This document shows, one piece after another, positions 1-7,359 of a stretch of DNA of 19,901 bases. The stretch spans positions 1 through 19,901 of the forward strand of contig DKYP01000181.1 in assembly GCA_002499945.1 (NCBI GenBank), read 5' to 3'. The first letter of the stretch is position 1. Every line of letters starts with the position of its first letter. The position numbers and the translations under genes were made by a program. Origin of the DNA: Lachnoclostridium sp. UBA7097. Its GTDB lineage: Bacteria; Bacillota; Clostridia; Lachnospirales; Lachnospiraceae. A model generated the notes under the pieces. It was given only the letters and a program-made list of their open reading frames with translations. It did not search any database and was not told the origin of the DNA.

Positions 1-23
1 AAATCTAATCGTTCGTGAGTATA
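1..23. repeat. Left copy of a 23-bp inverted repeat at the window ends
   Basis: The first 23 bases are the exact reverse complement of the last 23 (19879-19901); the match stops at base 24. Read toward the interior, each copy lies upstream of an inward-facing gene (rpsT here, glnS at the other end). No further copy was noticed inside. A contig ending in a dispersed repeat is the simplest explanation; a shared regulatory element is the alternative. Confidence 0.85.
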
Positions 24-67
24 GTAGCTATTATTTGCAATTTTTTTCTCTTTTTTACAAAAATATA

Positions 68-96
68 TTGACACATTTACCCATTTCAACTATTAT
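68..96 (+). promoter_or_regulatory. rpsT promoter (sigma-A type)
   Basis: TTGACA at 68-73 and TATTAT at 91-96 are separated by 17 bases, close to consensus. Transcription would start near 103 and give a leader of about 70 nt before rpsT. Seen by eye; no start site has been mapped. Confidence 0.8.
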
Positions 97-101
97 ATAT
101 A

Positions 102-159
102 GGTATGTTTCCATCAAAGCCGCCGTGTCAGGATTGATGGACAAACTTATTCCATAACC
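102..159 (+). promoter_or_regulatory. Foldable rpsT 5' leader
   Basis: CCATCAA (111-117) pairs with TTGATGG (134-140) as a 7-bp stem. GGTATG (102-107) can pair with CATAACC (153-159) with one bulge, closing the leader directly before the AGGAGG at 160-165. Ribosomal protein S20 is autoregulated through its leader in some bacteria; that this leader does the same is inference. Confidence 0.45.
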
Positions 160-173
160 AGGAGGTGAAAAGA

Positions 174-437
174 GTGGCTAACATTAAATCAGCAAAAAAG
201 AGAATTTTAACTGACCGCAGGAATGCAGAAAGAAATAAAGCTATTAAGTCAAGGGTTAAAACAGCTGTAAAGCGTGTTAATACAGCTATTGCTGCTAATG
301 ATAAAGCAGCTGCAAGCACAGCATTAATTGCAGCTGTAAGTGAAATTGACAAAGCAGCAAGGAAAGGTGTTTTCCATAAAAGAACAGCTTCAAGAAAAGT
401 TTCCCGTCTGACTATGGCTGTAAATAAAATCGCATAA
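174..437 (+). CDS. rpsT: 30S ribosomal protein S20
   Basis: Small-subunit ribosomal protein that binds 16S rRNA during 30S assembly. The 87-residue product begins with the typical S20 signature MANIKSAKKRI and is Lys/Arg/Ala-rich throughout, as expected of this helical rRNA binder. The GTG at 174 is chosen over the in-frame GTG at 165 because it gives the standard N-terminus and lies 8 bases after AGGAGG (160-165); the GTG at 165 overlaps that ribosome binding site. The gene has its own promoter (68-96), a foldable leader, and a terminator immediately after it, so it is probably monocistronic. The length matches the family. Confidence 0.97.
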   Translation: MANIKSAKKRILTDRRNAERNKAIKSRVKTAVKRVNTAIAANDKAAASTALIAAVSEIDKAARKGVFHKRTASRKVSRLTMAVNKIA

Positions 438-454
438 TTACTTAGTTCCATTTT

Positions 455-487
455 AAAAAGCTGCCTTCCGGTGTGGGCAGTTTTTTA
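455..487 (+). terminator. rpsT intrinsic terminator
   Basis: CTGCC (461-465) pairs with GGCAG (476-480) around a 10-base loop, extended by A-T pairs between the preceding A-run and the following TTTTTT (481-486). It begins 18 bases after the rpsT stop. Confidence 0.8.
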
Positions 488-504
488 TTACTTTATAATT
501 ATAA

Positions 505-535
505 AAACCAGGAATGCCAGAAACATTCCTGGTTT
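505..535. terminator. Perfect 12-bp hairpin, possible second terminator
   Basis: AAACCAGGAATG (505-516) and CATTCCTGGTTT (524-535) are perfect complements around a 7-base loop. On the plus strand it is followed by AAAAT; on the minus strand by a T-rich tail (TTTTTAT). It lies between the rpsT terminator and the deaminase gene, so it may be a backup or minus-strand terminator, or a leader hairpin of the deaminase. Confidence 0.5.
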
Positions 536-582
536 AAAATAAGAACTATATGCTTATTGCTTTTAAAGAAATGAGGTAATTT

Positions 583-1065
583 ATGAAAAAAAAGGATTAT
601 TTAAAATGGGATGGATATTTTATGGGAATTGCGCTTCTCTCTGCTGAACGCAGCAAAGACCCAAACACAAGCGTAGGTGCATGTATAGTCAGTGAAGATA
701 ATAAAATCCTTTCACTTGGTTATAATGGTATGCCTGCCCACTGTTCTGATGACGAATATCCCTGGGAACGTACTTCCGAAAACCCGCTGGATACAAAATA
801 CCTTTATGTATGCCATGCAGAACTAAATGCAATCCTTAATTATACTGGCACTAATATGCGCAATGCCAAAATATATACTACCCTGTTTCCATGTAATGAA
901 TGTACCAAAGCCCTTATACAGTCTGGCATACATGAAGTAATATATCTTTCTGATAAATATTCAGATACACCATCAGTAATAGCTGCCAAACGTATGATGA
1001 AGTCTGCTGGAATCTCATTCAGGCAATATGAACACGTAAATAAAGATATTATCTTAAAGCTTTAG
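583..1065 (+). CDS. dCMP deaminase (deoxycytidylate deaminase, ComEB-like)
   Basis: Zinc-dependent deaminase predicted to convert dCMP to dUMP, the precursor for thymidylate synthesis, in the cytosol. The 160-residue protein shows the cytidine/deoxycytidylate deaminase zinc site: CHAE (zinc ligand His78, catalytic proton shuttle Glu80) and PCNEC (Cys104, Cys107). The N-terminal SAERSKDPNTSVGACIV and the GYNGMP segment are typical of dCMP deaminases and separate them from tRNA adenosine deaminases. The ATG at 583 follows TGAGGT (572-577) closely. No strong promoter was found downstream of the two hairpins after rpsT, so some read-through is possible. Its stop codon overlaps the stop of the convergent surface-protein gene. 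Relatives are often annotated as ComE operon protein 2, but no com genes are seen here. Confidence 0.92.
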   Translation: MKKKDYLKWDGYFMGIALLSAERSKDPNTSVGACIVSEDNKILSLGYNGMPAHCSDDEYPWERTSENPLDTKYLYVCHAELNAILNYTGTNMRNAKIYTTLFPCNECTKALIQSGIHEVIYLSDKYSDTPSVIAAKRMMKSAGISFRQYEHVNKDIILKL

Positions 1066-4000
1066 CCTTTTGCACTAATCATTGAAAATACTTTTTTTGC
1101 ATATTTCCTGTTTCCTGCAATTTTAACAACACAACCCGGTTTTATTCTTTTAAAAGCCTTTTTGCCAATGCTTTTAAGTTTTTTGCTTTTTATCCTGATA
1201 CTGCCAAGCTTTTTATCCTTATAAAAAGCCTTTTTTCTGATACTTTTTATATTTTTTCCAATAATAACCTTTTTTAACTTTTTGCATTTTACAAATGCAT
1301 TTTTGCCAATAGACACAACTTTGTATTTATAGCCTTTTATCTTAATAGCAGATGGTATTTCAGCTTTAGTTATGCTCTTTTTAGCTTTAATAACCTTAAC
1401 AGTCCTTGTCTTACTATTGCTTTTTATAATTTTATATATAATTCCAGATTTTATATATTTCTTTCCAGCCTTTGGATAAGACAATTTCTTCTTTGGAGGA
1501 CTCTTTTTAACCACTGTATTCCCGCCTGTACCATCACTGTCTATGTAATCTGTACCATTATTAACAATGGAATCCTCTCCATTATTACCATTATTACCCT
1601 CTTTATCTTCCACTGTGCCAGTATTCCCTGTAACAGGACCAGTAATATCCCCGCCCCCATTACTTACATTTCCGTTACTTCCGTTTCCTATAGAACCTTG
1701 TGTGGTATTTCCAGCAACAGCTCCATTATGCCCAGAATTATTACTGCCTGTATTTCCACTCTGGCTGTTGCTTCCGCTTCCCACAACCCCGGCACTGTTA
1801 TTTCCGCCAGTACTATTGCTTCCGCTGCCACCTGTTATGCTATTTCCACCAGTGCTGTTACTGTTGCCTGTATTACTATTGCTGTTATTTCCATTGCTAC
1901 TGCTCCCTATACTGCCACCACTTATTACTCCATTATTGCCATTGTTTCCTGTATTACTTCCTGTTGGTTTTTCTCCTGTACTTCCTGTATTGCCACTGTT
2001 CCCTGTATTACTTCCTGTTGTGTTCCCTCCTGTACTTCCTGCATTACCGCTGTTTCCTGTATTACTTCCTGTTGTATTTCCTCCTGCACTTCCCGCATTA
2101 CCACTATTTCCTGTATTACTTCCTGTATTACTTCCTGTTGGTTTTTCTTCTGTACTTCCTGCATTACCACTGTTTCCTGTATTACTTCCTGTTGGTTTTC
2201 CCCCTGTACTTCCTGCATTACCACTATTCCCTGTATTGCTTCCTGTTGTGTTTCCTCCTGTACTTCCTGTATTGCCACTATTCCCTGTATTGCTTCCTGT
2301 TGTATTTCCTCCTGTACTTCCCGTATTCCCACTGTTTCCTGTATTTCCATCATCAGTAGTTTTCTTTTTCAGGTAACATTTCAATAAAAGGCTTCCATCA
2401 TATTTTACTATTCCCTTATATATACTTTTATCTTTATCCAGTATATATTTATTACTATGTTCTGTTATATATAAATCATTACTACAGTCTGCTTCATATC
2501 CTGTAAATGCCTCATATTCTGTCTTTTTATCTAAGGCATATCCGCTTTTATTGTTTTCAAGGTAATATTCTACGCTGTATTTTGCCTTTAACGGTTTCCA
2601 TATTGCATACAAAGTACAATTATCTACATCCCATATATCAAACGATTTACTGCCTGTTGTGCTATCCTTGTCTTTTGACCATCCATTAAAGTTATAACCT
2701 TCCCTTATTGGTACTTCTTCTATCTCTATAGTGCTGCCTTCCCATACTGCATATAATTGTTTTTCGCCATCTGTTTCACATAAATTGCTTACTTCTGTTC
2801 CGTCTGCATATATTACACTGCCATCCGGTGTATCAGACCATCCTGTAAACTTATATGGAATATTAATGTCCTTTATAGTGCATATTGCATTTTCTGCATT
2901 TAAATCAAGTATAATATTTCCGTTTCTTTTATAACCATTTTCTGTAAGTTTATATTTTTCACCATACAGGCATCCATATAATGATTCTGTTTCACCTGAA
3001 ACTGCATTGTTGCCATTAAATATTATGTTATATGATACAGGTCTGAAATACCTGTAAACATCACAGTCACTCTTTACTGTTGCAGATGTACTGCCTGTAT
3101 AACACAAGCCCTTATAATATGCACCTGCAGCACTGTCACTTCCAAGTTCTGCACCATTTACTTCACTGTCATACTGTGCAGTCCATGAATTTTTGCTAAG
3201 TACCTGTCCGCCAGGATTATCCCCAAGTATGTCTATACAATTAACATTATATGTATTAAGCACCCTGTCCCATTGAGGGTATATTGTTGTACCTGGCTCT
3301 ATTGCGTCACCAATTCTTACCTTATTACCACCTGAAGGGCTTGTATACCATCCTTTAAAAGTAAAAGTACATCCATCTTCAGGGTCATGTTCTATCTGCG
3401 GAAATTCTCTTATAAGATATTCTTCTTCTATACCATAATAAGCATAACCTTCATTTAGTATTGTACAATCCGATGGTATATCTGCTTTTATATCACCATT
3501 TCTGCTTATTACAGCAGCATCATATATATTATATATATAAGAGGCACTATTATATTTATATTTAGTAACTGTCAAATCTAAACTTAATATACCATTTTCT
3601 AGATTCTTTAATATCGATTCTGAAATATCTACAGGATTACTCATATTATCCTGATATGTAAACTCATCATAATTATATGTACACTTTCCATATACATATT
3701 TTTTTATAACAATACTGCCTTTTTCTGGTAGATATTCCCATATTTTACCTATATTTATACCAAACCTTGTTCCTGTTGTGTCTTTTATATACACTGGCGA
3801 ATTAGGGGAACTTGTAATTTCACCTATAGAATTATCTATATTACTACCCATATAATCCCATTCCCCGTCACTTCTTTTTCTCCATGTATCAAGTGCATAG
3901 CATACAGTATTCCCGTTTTTAGATATTTTTACCCCTGTTGTGCTTTCGCCGCCTGTTTCTTCATTGTATGTACCTATTGCATCAGCATTACCTGCATATG

Positions 4001-4097
4001 CAGCCTTTGTTTTTATAGCAGGCAAAATAACTGCTGCCATAATTATTGGCAGCAGTATAATAATAAATCTGTCTGTCAGGTTTCTTTTTTCCTTCAT
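1062..4097 (-). CDS. Large secreted/surface protein: InlB-type repeats, Gly/Asn/Ser/Thr tandem repeats, Lys-rich LRR tail
   Basis: About 1011 residues, probably exported and cell-surface associated. Residues 1-37 form a signal peptide (charged start, hydrophobic FIIILLPIIMAAVIL, then KTKAAYA). Residues 240-500 contain several Listeria-Bacteroides (InlB B-type) repeats, seen as FKGWYTSPSGG, FTGWSDTPDG...LYAVWEG and FNGWSKDKD...LYAIWKP; a related module follows to about 580. Residues 586-865 are low complexity and include seven 18-residue repeats. The last 148 residues are very Lys-rich and carry BspA-like LRR_5 motifs (SIGKNAF, SIRKKAF, SIGKKAF). There is no LPXTG motif, so attachment to the wall through the basic tail is inference. 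The ATG at 4097 has better spacing from AAAGGATG than the ATG at 4103. Promoter at 4192-4220. Partner and function are unknown. Confidence 0.85.
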   Translation of the reverse strand: MKEKRNLTDRFIIILLPIIMAAVILPAIKTKAAYAGNADAIGTYNEETGGESTTGVKISKNGNTVCYALDTWRKRSDGEWDYMGSNIDNSIGEITSSPNSPVYIKDTTGTRFGINIGKIWEYLPEKGSIVIKKYVYGKCTYNYDEFTYQDNMSNPVDISESILKNLENGILSLDLTVTKYKYNSASYIYNIYDAAVISRNGDIKADIPSDCTILNEGYAYYGIEEEYLIREFPQIEHDPEDGCTFTFKGWYTSPSGGNKVRIGDAIEPGTTIYPQWDRVLNTYNVNCIDILGDNPGGQVLSKNSWTAQYDSEVNGAELGSDSAAGAYYKGLCYTGSTSATVKSDCDVYRYFRPVSYNIIFNGNNAVSGETESLYGCLYGEKYKLTENGYKRNGNIILDLNAENAICTIKDINIPYKFTGWSDTPDGSVIYADGTEVSNLCETDGEKQLYAVWEGSTIEIEEVPIREGYNFNGWSKDKDSTTGSKSFDIWDVDNCTLYAIWKPLKAKYSVEYYLENNKSGYALDKKTEYEAFTGYEADCSNDLYITEHSNKYILDKDKSIYKGIVKYDGSLLLKCYLKKKTTDDGNTGNSGNTGSTGGNTTGSNTGNSGNTGSTGGNTTGSNTGNSGNAGSTGGKPTGSNTGNSGNAGSTEEKPTGSNTGSNTGNSGNAGSAGGNTTGSNTGNSGNAGSTGGNTTGSNTGNSGNTGSTGEKPTGSNTGNNGNNGVISGGSIGSSSNGNNSNSNTGNSNSTGGNSITGGSGSNSTGGNNSAGVVGSGSNSQSGNTGSNNSGHNGAVAGNTTQGSIGNGSNGNVSNGGGDITGPVTGNTGTVEDKEGNNGNNGEDSIVNNGTDYIDSDGTGGNTVVKKSPPKKKLSYPKAGKKYIKSGIIYKIIKSNSKTRTVKVIKAKKSITKAEIPSAIKIKGYKYKVVSIGKNAFVKCKKLKKVIIGKNIKSIRKKAFYKDKKLGSIRIKSKKLKSIGKKAFKRIKPGCVVKIAGNRKYAKKVFSMISAKG
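1951..2340 (-). repeat. 54-bp tandem repeat array inside the surface-protein gene
   Basis: Seven units of 54 bp plus one 12-bp insertion give exactly 390 bp. Each unit encodes an 18-residue motif of the form NTGNSGN(T/A)GSTGGNTTGS; some units carry KP in place of NT, and the 12-bp insertion adds NTGS. The frame is kept throughout. Units differ mainly by single substitutions, which suggests expansion and contraction by slippage or recombination. Confidence 0.9.
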
Positions 4098-4191
4098 AGT
4101 CATACATCCTTTCTGTTTTATATGATGTGTTATATATACATACCGTCCCCTAAAGAATATTTCATGTTTTTTATCACCAATGTTATATTAA

Positions 4192-4220
4192 ATTATAAAT
4201 TGGATTTTTATAATAATCAA
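4192..4220 (-). promoter_or_regulatory. Promoter of the large surface-protein gene
   Basis: On the minus strand TTGATT (4215-4220) and TATAAT (4192-4197) are separated by 17 bases. The predicted leader is about 90 nt. The promoter lies just downstream, in the direction of transcription, of the amidase terminator. Confidence 0.7.
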
Positions 4221-4237
4221 TAATAAAAAGTAACAAA

Positions 4238-4272
4238 AAAACAGAAAAAGTTTATACAACTTTTTCTGTTTT
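4238..4272 (-). terminator. Terminator of the guaB-amidase transcription unit
   Basis: AAAACAGAAAAAGTT (4238-4252) and AACTTTTTCTGTTTT (4258-4272) form a perfect 15-bp stem with a 5-base loop. On the minus strand a T-run follows. It lies about 110 bases after the amidase stop; that spacer (4273-4383) holds a minor CCAG...CTGG hairpin near 4283-4312 and no recognisable gene. Confidence 0.8.
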
Positions 4273-4383
4273 AATATTAATTCCCAGTAACATAATTGAA
4301 ATTATGCGCTGGATACCGGATGTTATATTTTCTATGGACAGTATAGTTTTGTTTTGTCTGAAAACATTTTAGAATACTAAATT

Positions 4384-5097
4384 TTAATCTTTATCTGCAT
4401 TCTTGTTTTTTTTACATTCCAGGAAATAATTCCATATATCATCTTTTAATTTATCCCATGCTTTACCATTGTCCACATAATATAACGGGCACATCTTACC
4501 TGTTACATCATAATGGCGTATAAACGAATCCCTGCTTAACTGGTATTTGCCACAAAGCCAGGCAGCCAGCCGGACAAGTGAATTATATGTATCATCTGAA
4601 AATTTGCCTGTTTCATCAGGATGGCAGCACTCTATTGATATAGTATCTGAATTTCTGTCATTGGAAGCATATGCAATTTCATTTAAAGGGATACATTGTA
4701 TAATAGTGCCATCAAGCCCTATTATATAGTGGCTGCTTACTTTATTGGAACTTTTATCAGGTTCATCTTTCCTTCCCTCAAAATAATTCCTGTTGGCTTC
4801 TGCGTCAGTCCCTGGATTAGCTGTATAATGTATTACTACCCCATTTACTTTTTTTAGTTCTATGCCAGGCCTTGAATTAACATTCTTTGTCAAAAGCATT
4901 TTCTGGATGGAGGGCTGTTTTACATTATATAAAGAGTAATCAAGCCCTTCTTGAGGCTTATTGCCTGGCGCATGCCTGGTATCCTGGCTAAACCAGGCAG
5001 CTATATTTGAAATTGCCAGTACAATGGCAAAAAAAGCAGCAATAAATATTAACCTCTTTTTTAATTTCCGCTTCTTAGCTTTTGTTAATCTTTTCAT
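4384..5097 (-). CDS. Membrane-anchored N-acetylmuramoyl-L-alanine amidase (Amidase_2 family)
   Basis: Predicted zinc amidase cleaving the amide bond between N-acetylmuramic acid and L-alanine in peptidoglycan, acting outside the membrane. The 237-residue protein has a basic N-terminus (KRLTKAKKRKLKKR), one hydrophobic anchor (residues 16-35) and an Amidase_2 (T7 lysozyme/PGRP-like) domain from about residue 84. Likely zinc ligands are His90 (VVIHYTANPG), His195 (RHYDVTGKMCP) and Cys203. Lys201 keeps the His-x5-Lys-x-Cys spacing of T7 lysozyme. The gene starts 59 nt after the guaB stop on the same strand with no clear terminator between, so co-transcription is likely. Its ribosome binding site (GGAAGAAG) is weak. 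No wall-binding repeats are visible. A role in wall turnover is inferred from the family. Confidence 0.88.
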   Translation of the reverse strand: MKRLTKAKKRKLKKRLIFIAAFFAIVLAISNIAAWFSQDTRHAPGNKPQEGLDYSLYNVKQPSIQKMLLTKNVNSRPGIELKKVNGVVIHYTANPGTDAEANRNYFEGRKDEPDKSSNKVSSHYIIGLDGTIIQCIPLNEIAYASNDRNSDTISIECCHPDETGKFSDDTYNSLVRLAAWLCGKYQLSRDSFIRHYDVTGKMCPLYYVDNGKAWDKLKDDIWNYFLECKKNKNADKD

Positions 5098-5156
5098 AAT
5101 ATAAAACTTCTTCCATATCTACAGTAAAATATTCACAGTAAAATTAAATTTGCCTG

Positions 5157-6614
5157 TTAATCATCTGCTACACTGTAGTTAGGTGCTTCTTTTGTAATAT
5201 GGATATCATGTGGATGGCTTTCTTTAAGTGAAGCTGCGGATATCTTTACAAACTGGCCTGTTTCCTGCAGTGTCTTTATATCAGGTGCGCCGCAGTAGCC
5301 CATGCCTGAACGCAGGCCGCCCATAAGCTGGAATACTGTATCTTCCACAGTGCCCTTATATGCAACACGTCCTTCCACGCCTTCTGGTACAAGTTTCTTT
5401 GCATTAGTCTGGAAATAACGGTCTTTGCTTCCATTCTCCATAGCAGCAATAGAGCCCATGCCACGGTATACTTTATACTTGCGTCCCTGGAATAATTCAA
5501 ATGTCCCAGGGCTTTCATCACAGCCTGCAAATATGCTTCCCATCATACATACACTTGCACCTGCTGCGATAGATTTGGTCATGTCGCCTGAATATTTAAT
5601 GCCTCCGTCAGCAATAATTGGTGTGTCATATTTCTTAGCTGTTTCATAACAATCCATAATTGCAGTAATCTGCGGTACGCCAATACCTGCAACAACACGT
5701 GTTGTACATATAGAACCAGGACCTATGCCAACTTTGACACAGTTTACACCAGCTTTTATAAGGTCTTCTGTGGCTGCACCTGTAGCTACATTCCCTGCAA
5801 TAATCTGGAGGTCCGGGTATGCATCACGCACCATTTTAACAACTTTAAGCACATTGGCGCTGTGGCCATGTGCTGTATCTATAACAATACAGTCAACATG
5901 CTTCTTTACAAGGGCATCTACACGTTCAAGGATATTGGCAGTCACGCCAACAGCAGCCCCACATAAAAGCCTGCCCTGTGAATCCTTGGCAGCAAGAGGG
6001 TATTTAATCTGTTTCTCAATATCTTTTATAGTAATAAGCCCTGTCAAGTTACCTTCATCATCAATTAATGGCAATTTTTCTTTCCTTGATTTTGCAAGTA
6101 TCTGCTTTGCCTCATCCAGTGTAATGCCCTGGTGTGCTGTTATAAGCCCTTCTGAAGTCATTGACTCTTTAATCTTTTTAGTAAAATCTGTTTCAAACTT
6201 TAAATCGCGGTTTGTTATAATGCCAACAAGTTTCTTGCCTTCTGTTACAGGTACTCCCGAAATCCTGAACTTTGCCATAAGATTGTTAGCATCTTCAAGT
6301 GTATGCTCTGGAGATAAATAAAATGGGTCTGAAATTACACCATTTTCTGAACGTTTAACCTTATCTACCTCATCGGCCTGTGCTTCAACTGACATGTTCT
6401 TATGAATAATACCAATACCGCCCTGTCTTGCCATAGCAATTGCCATACGGTATTCAGTTACCGTATCCATTCCAGCACTCATCATTGGAATATTAAGTTT
6501 AATAGTTTTTGTCAGGTTAGTTTCCAAAGAAACCTGGTTAGGTATAACCTCTGAATATTGTGGGACTAATAATACGTCATCAAATGTAATTCCTTCACCG
6601 ATAATCTTGCCCAT
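5157..6614 (-). CDS. guaB: Inosine-5'-monophosphate dehydrogenase
   Basis: Catalyses the NAD-dependent oxidation of IMP to XMP, the committed step of GTP synthesis, in the cytosol. The 485 residues are a full-length IMPDH. The N-terminal TIM-barrel part carries FDDVLLVPQYS and MSAGMDTVTE. Two CBS domains lie at about residues 95-200. The catalytic loop GPGSICTTR holds the nucleophile Cys303. DGGIKYSGD and YRGMGSIAAM form the substrate phosphate site, and a mobile flap near 411-420 contains EGRVAYKG. The ATG at 6614 is preceded by AAAGGAGG at 9-base spacing. A strong promoter lies about 175 bases upstream, leaving an unusually long structured leader. The amidase gene follows. Clostridial genomes often place guaB near groESL; here two genes separate them. 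Confidence 0.97.
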   Translation of the reverse strand: MGKIIGEGITFDDVLLVPQYSEVIPNQVSLETNLTKTIKLNIPMMSAGMDTVTEYRMAIAMARQGGIGIIHKNMSVEAQADEVDKVKRSENGVISDPFYLSPEHTLEDANNLMAKFRISGVPVTEGKKLVGIITNRDLKFETDFTKKIKESMTSEGLITAHQGITLDEAKQILAKSRKEKLPLIDDEGNLTGLITIKDIEKQIKYPLAAKDSQGRLLCGAAVGVTANILERVDALVKKHVDCIVIDTAHGHSANVLKVVKMVRDAYPDLQIIAGNVATGAATEDLIKAGVNCVKVGIGPGSICTTRVVAGIGVPQITAIMDCYETAKKYDTPIIADGGIKYSGDMTKSIAAGASVCMMGSIFAGCDESPGTFELFQGRKYKVYRGMGSIAAMENGSKDRYFQTNAKKLVPEGVEGRVAYKGTVEDTVFQLMGGLRSGMGYCGAPDIKTLQETGQFVKISAASLKESHPHDIHITKEAPNYSVADD

Positions 6615-6656
6615 CTTAATTATCCTCCTTTATTGTGTATTTTTATATGTAATGAA

Positions 6657-6735
6657 ACACGCAGGAAACCAGCTGCAAAGCACATACTGCCTTCTGCGGG
6701 AAATACAGTAGTGCTGGTGCCGCCAGCCTGCGTGC
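6657..6735 (-). promoter_or_regulatory. Structured GC-rich leader of guaB (candidate cis-regulatory RNA)
   Basis: A closing stem pairs CACGCAGG with CCTGCGTG (plus-strand positions 6658-6665 and 6727-6734, plus a G-U pair). Inside, ACCAGC/GCTGGT (6668-6673 with 6713-6718) competes with AGCAC-TACTG/CAGTATGTGCT (6679-6689 with 6706-6715), and a CTGG/CCAG hairpin is also possible. The block is GC-rich in an AT-rich leader and lies 40-120 bases before the guaB start. No T-run follows, so control at translation or RNA stability is more likely than attenuation. No known riboswitch consensus was recognised. Confidence 0.5.
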
Positions 6736-6786
6736 ATATGGTAACAATATAACCAATTATAATATCATCGGCTGATATGTTGATTT

Positions 6787-6816
6787 AGTATACACTATTA
6801 TAACTTACGTTGTCAA
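6787..6816 (-). promoter_or_regulatory. guaB promoter
   Basis: On the minus strand TTGACA (6811-6816) and TATACT (6787-6792) are 18 bases apart. The -35 hexamer contains the TGA stop codon of the upstream membrane-protein gene, so guaB can be transcribed independently of it. Confidence 0.7.
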
Positions 6817-7310
6817 CACTGGATTTTACTTCTGCCCTTAAATTTCATATTTTCAATAAGTTTTTCATCAGGAGTGAACTTAATCCTTTCCTGCCCGTTG
6901 TCACTCTTTGAAACTGCAATAAAATGCCTGTCTGATTTGACACCAGAAGAAAAATCTACTAAAGGCAGACGGCTGTACTGGTTTAATGAAGGTGAACCCT
7001 CCGGTGCAACTATATCTATCTTTTCAAGGTCAGTCCTTTTTTTGGTTTTACGCTTATTGCCTGCTATTATAATATCAAAATCAATCTGACCGTCAACAAA
7101 TACATATTCATATGCAATATTTGCCGAAGGCATGAAATAAAATATAAAACCATCAACTACTATTGCAAAAAACAGTACTGGCCCGCTCTGTATTACAAAC
7201 ACAGCGATATATACAAGCAATATGCAAAATGCTATAAACCCGCTTCTGATTAACATCCGTTTTGGTGATGGTTTTGCCTTTAGATACGTTTCTGAATACA
7301 ACTCTTCCAT
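6813..7310 (-). CDS. Small two-segment membrane protein of unknown function (possibly DUF6106 family)
   Basis: The 165-residue protein has a short cytoplasmic N-terminus, two adjacent hydrophobic segments (about 21-41 and 43-60) forming a hairpin, and a soluble C-terminal part (65-165) with alternating beta-like segments (YEYVFVDGQIDFDIII) and a basic KRKTKKR stretch. It resembles small Lachnospiraceae proteins that I recall as DUF6106, but that assignment is from memory and unverified. The ATG at 7310 follows AGAAAGGAG at 8-base spacing. It lies 49 nt downstream of the acyltransferase gene on the same strand, probably in one operon. Its stop overlaps the -35 box of guaB. No catalytic motif was recognised. 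Confidence 0.75.
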   Translation of the reverse strand: MEELYSETYLKAKPSPKRMLIRSGFIAFCILLVYIAVFVIQSGPVLFFAIVVDGFIFYFMPSANIAYEYVFVDGQIDFDIIIAGNKRKTKKRTDLEKIDIVAPEGSPSLNQYSRLPLVDFSSGVKSDRHFIAVSKSDNGQERIKFTPDEKLIENMKFKGRSKIQC

Positions 7311-7359
7311 TTAGTGTACTCCTTTCTCTTTTATGCTTAATGTATATATATTGGCACAT

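Noticed and set aside
128..451. Minus-strand open frame opposite rpsT
   Set aside because: Antisense shadow of a well-supported ribosomal protein gene, with no start signals.
587..866. Collagen-like reading of the Gly-rich repeat (Gly-X-Y runs, residues of the large surface protein)
   Set aside because: Gly spacing breaks within every 18-residue unit and Pro is almost absent, so a collagen triple helix is unlikely. Coordinates given are protein residues.
1567..2376. Pro/Leu-rich open frame on the plus strand across the repeat array
   Set aside because: It is the complement of the Gly/Asn/Ser/Thr repeat; the lack of stops follows from repeat composition.
5725..6321. Plus-strand open frame opposite guaB
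   Set aside because: Antisense shadow with no ribosome binding site or domain; guaB is certain on the other strand.
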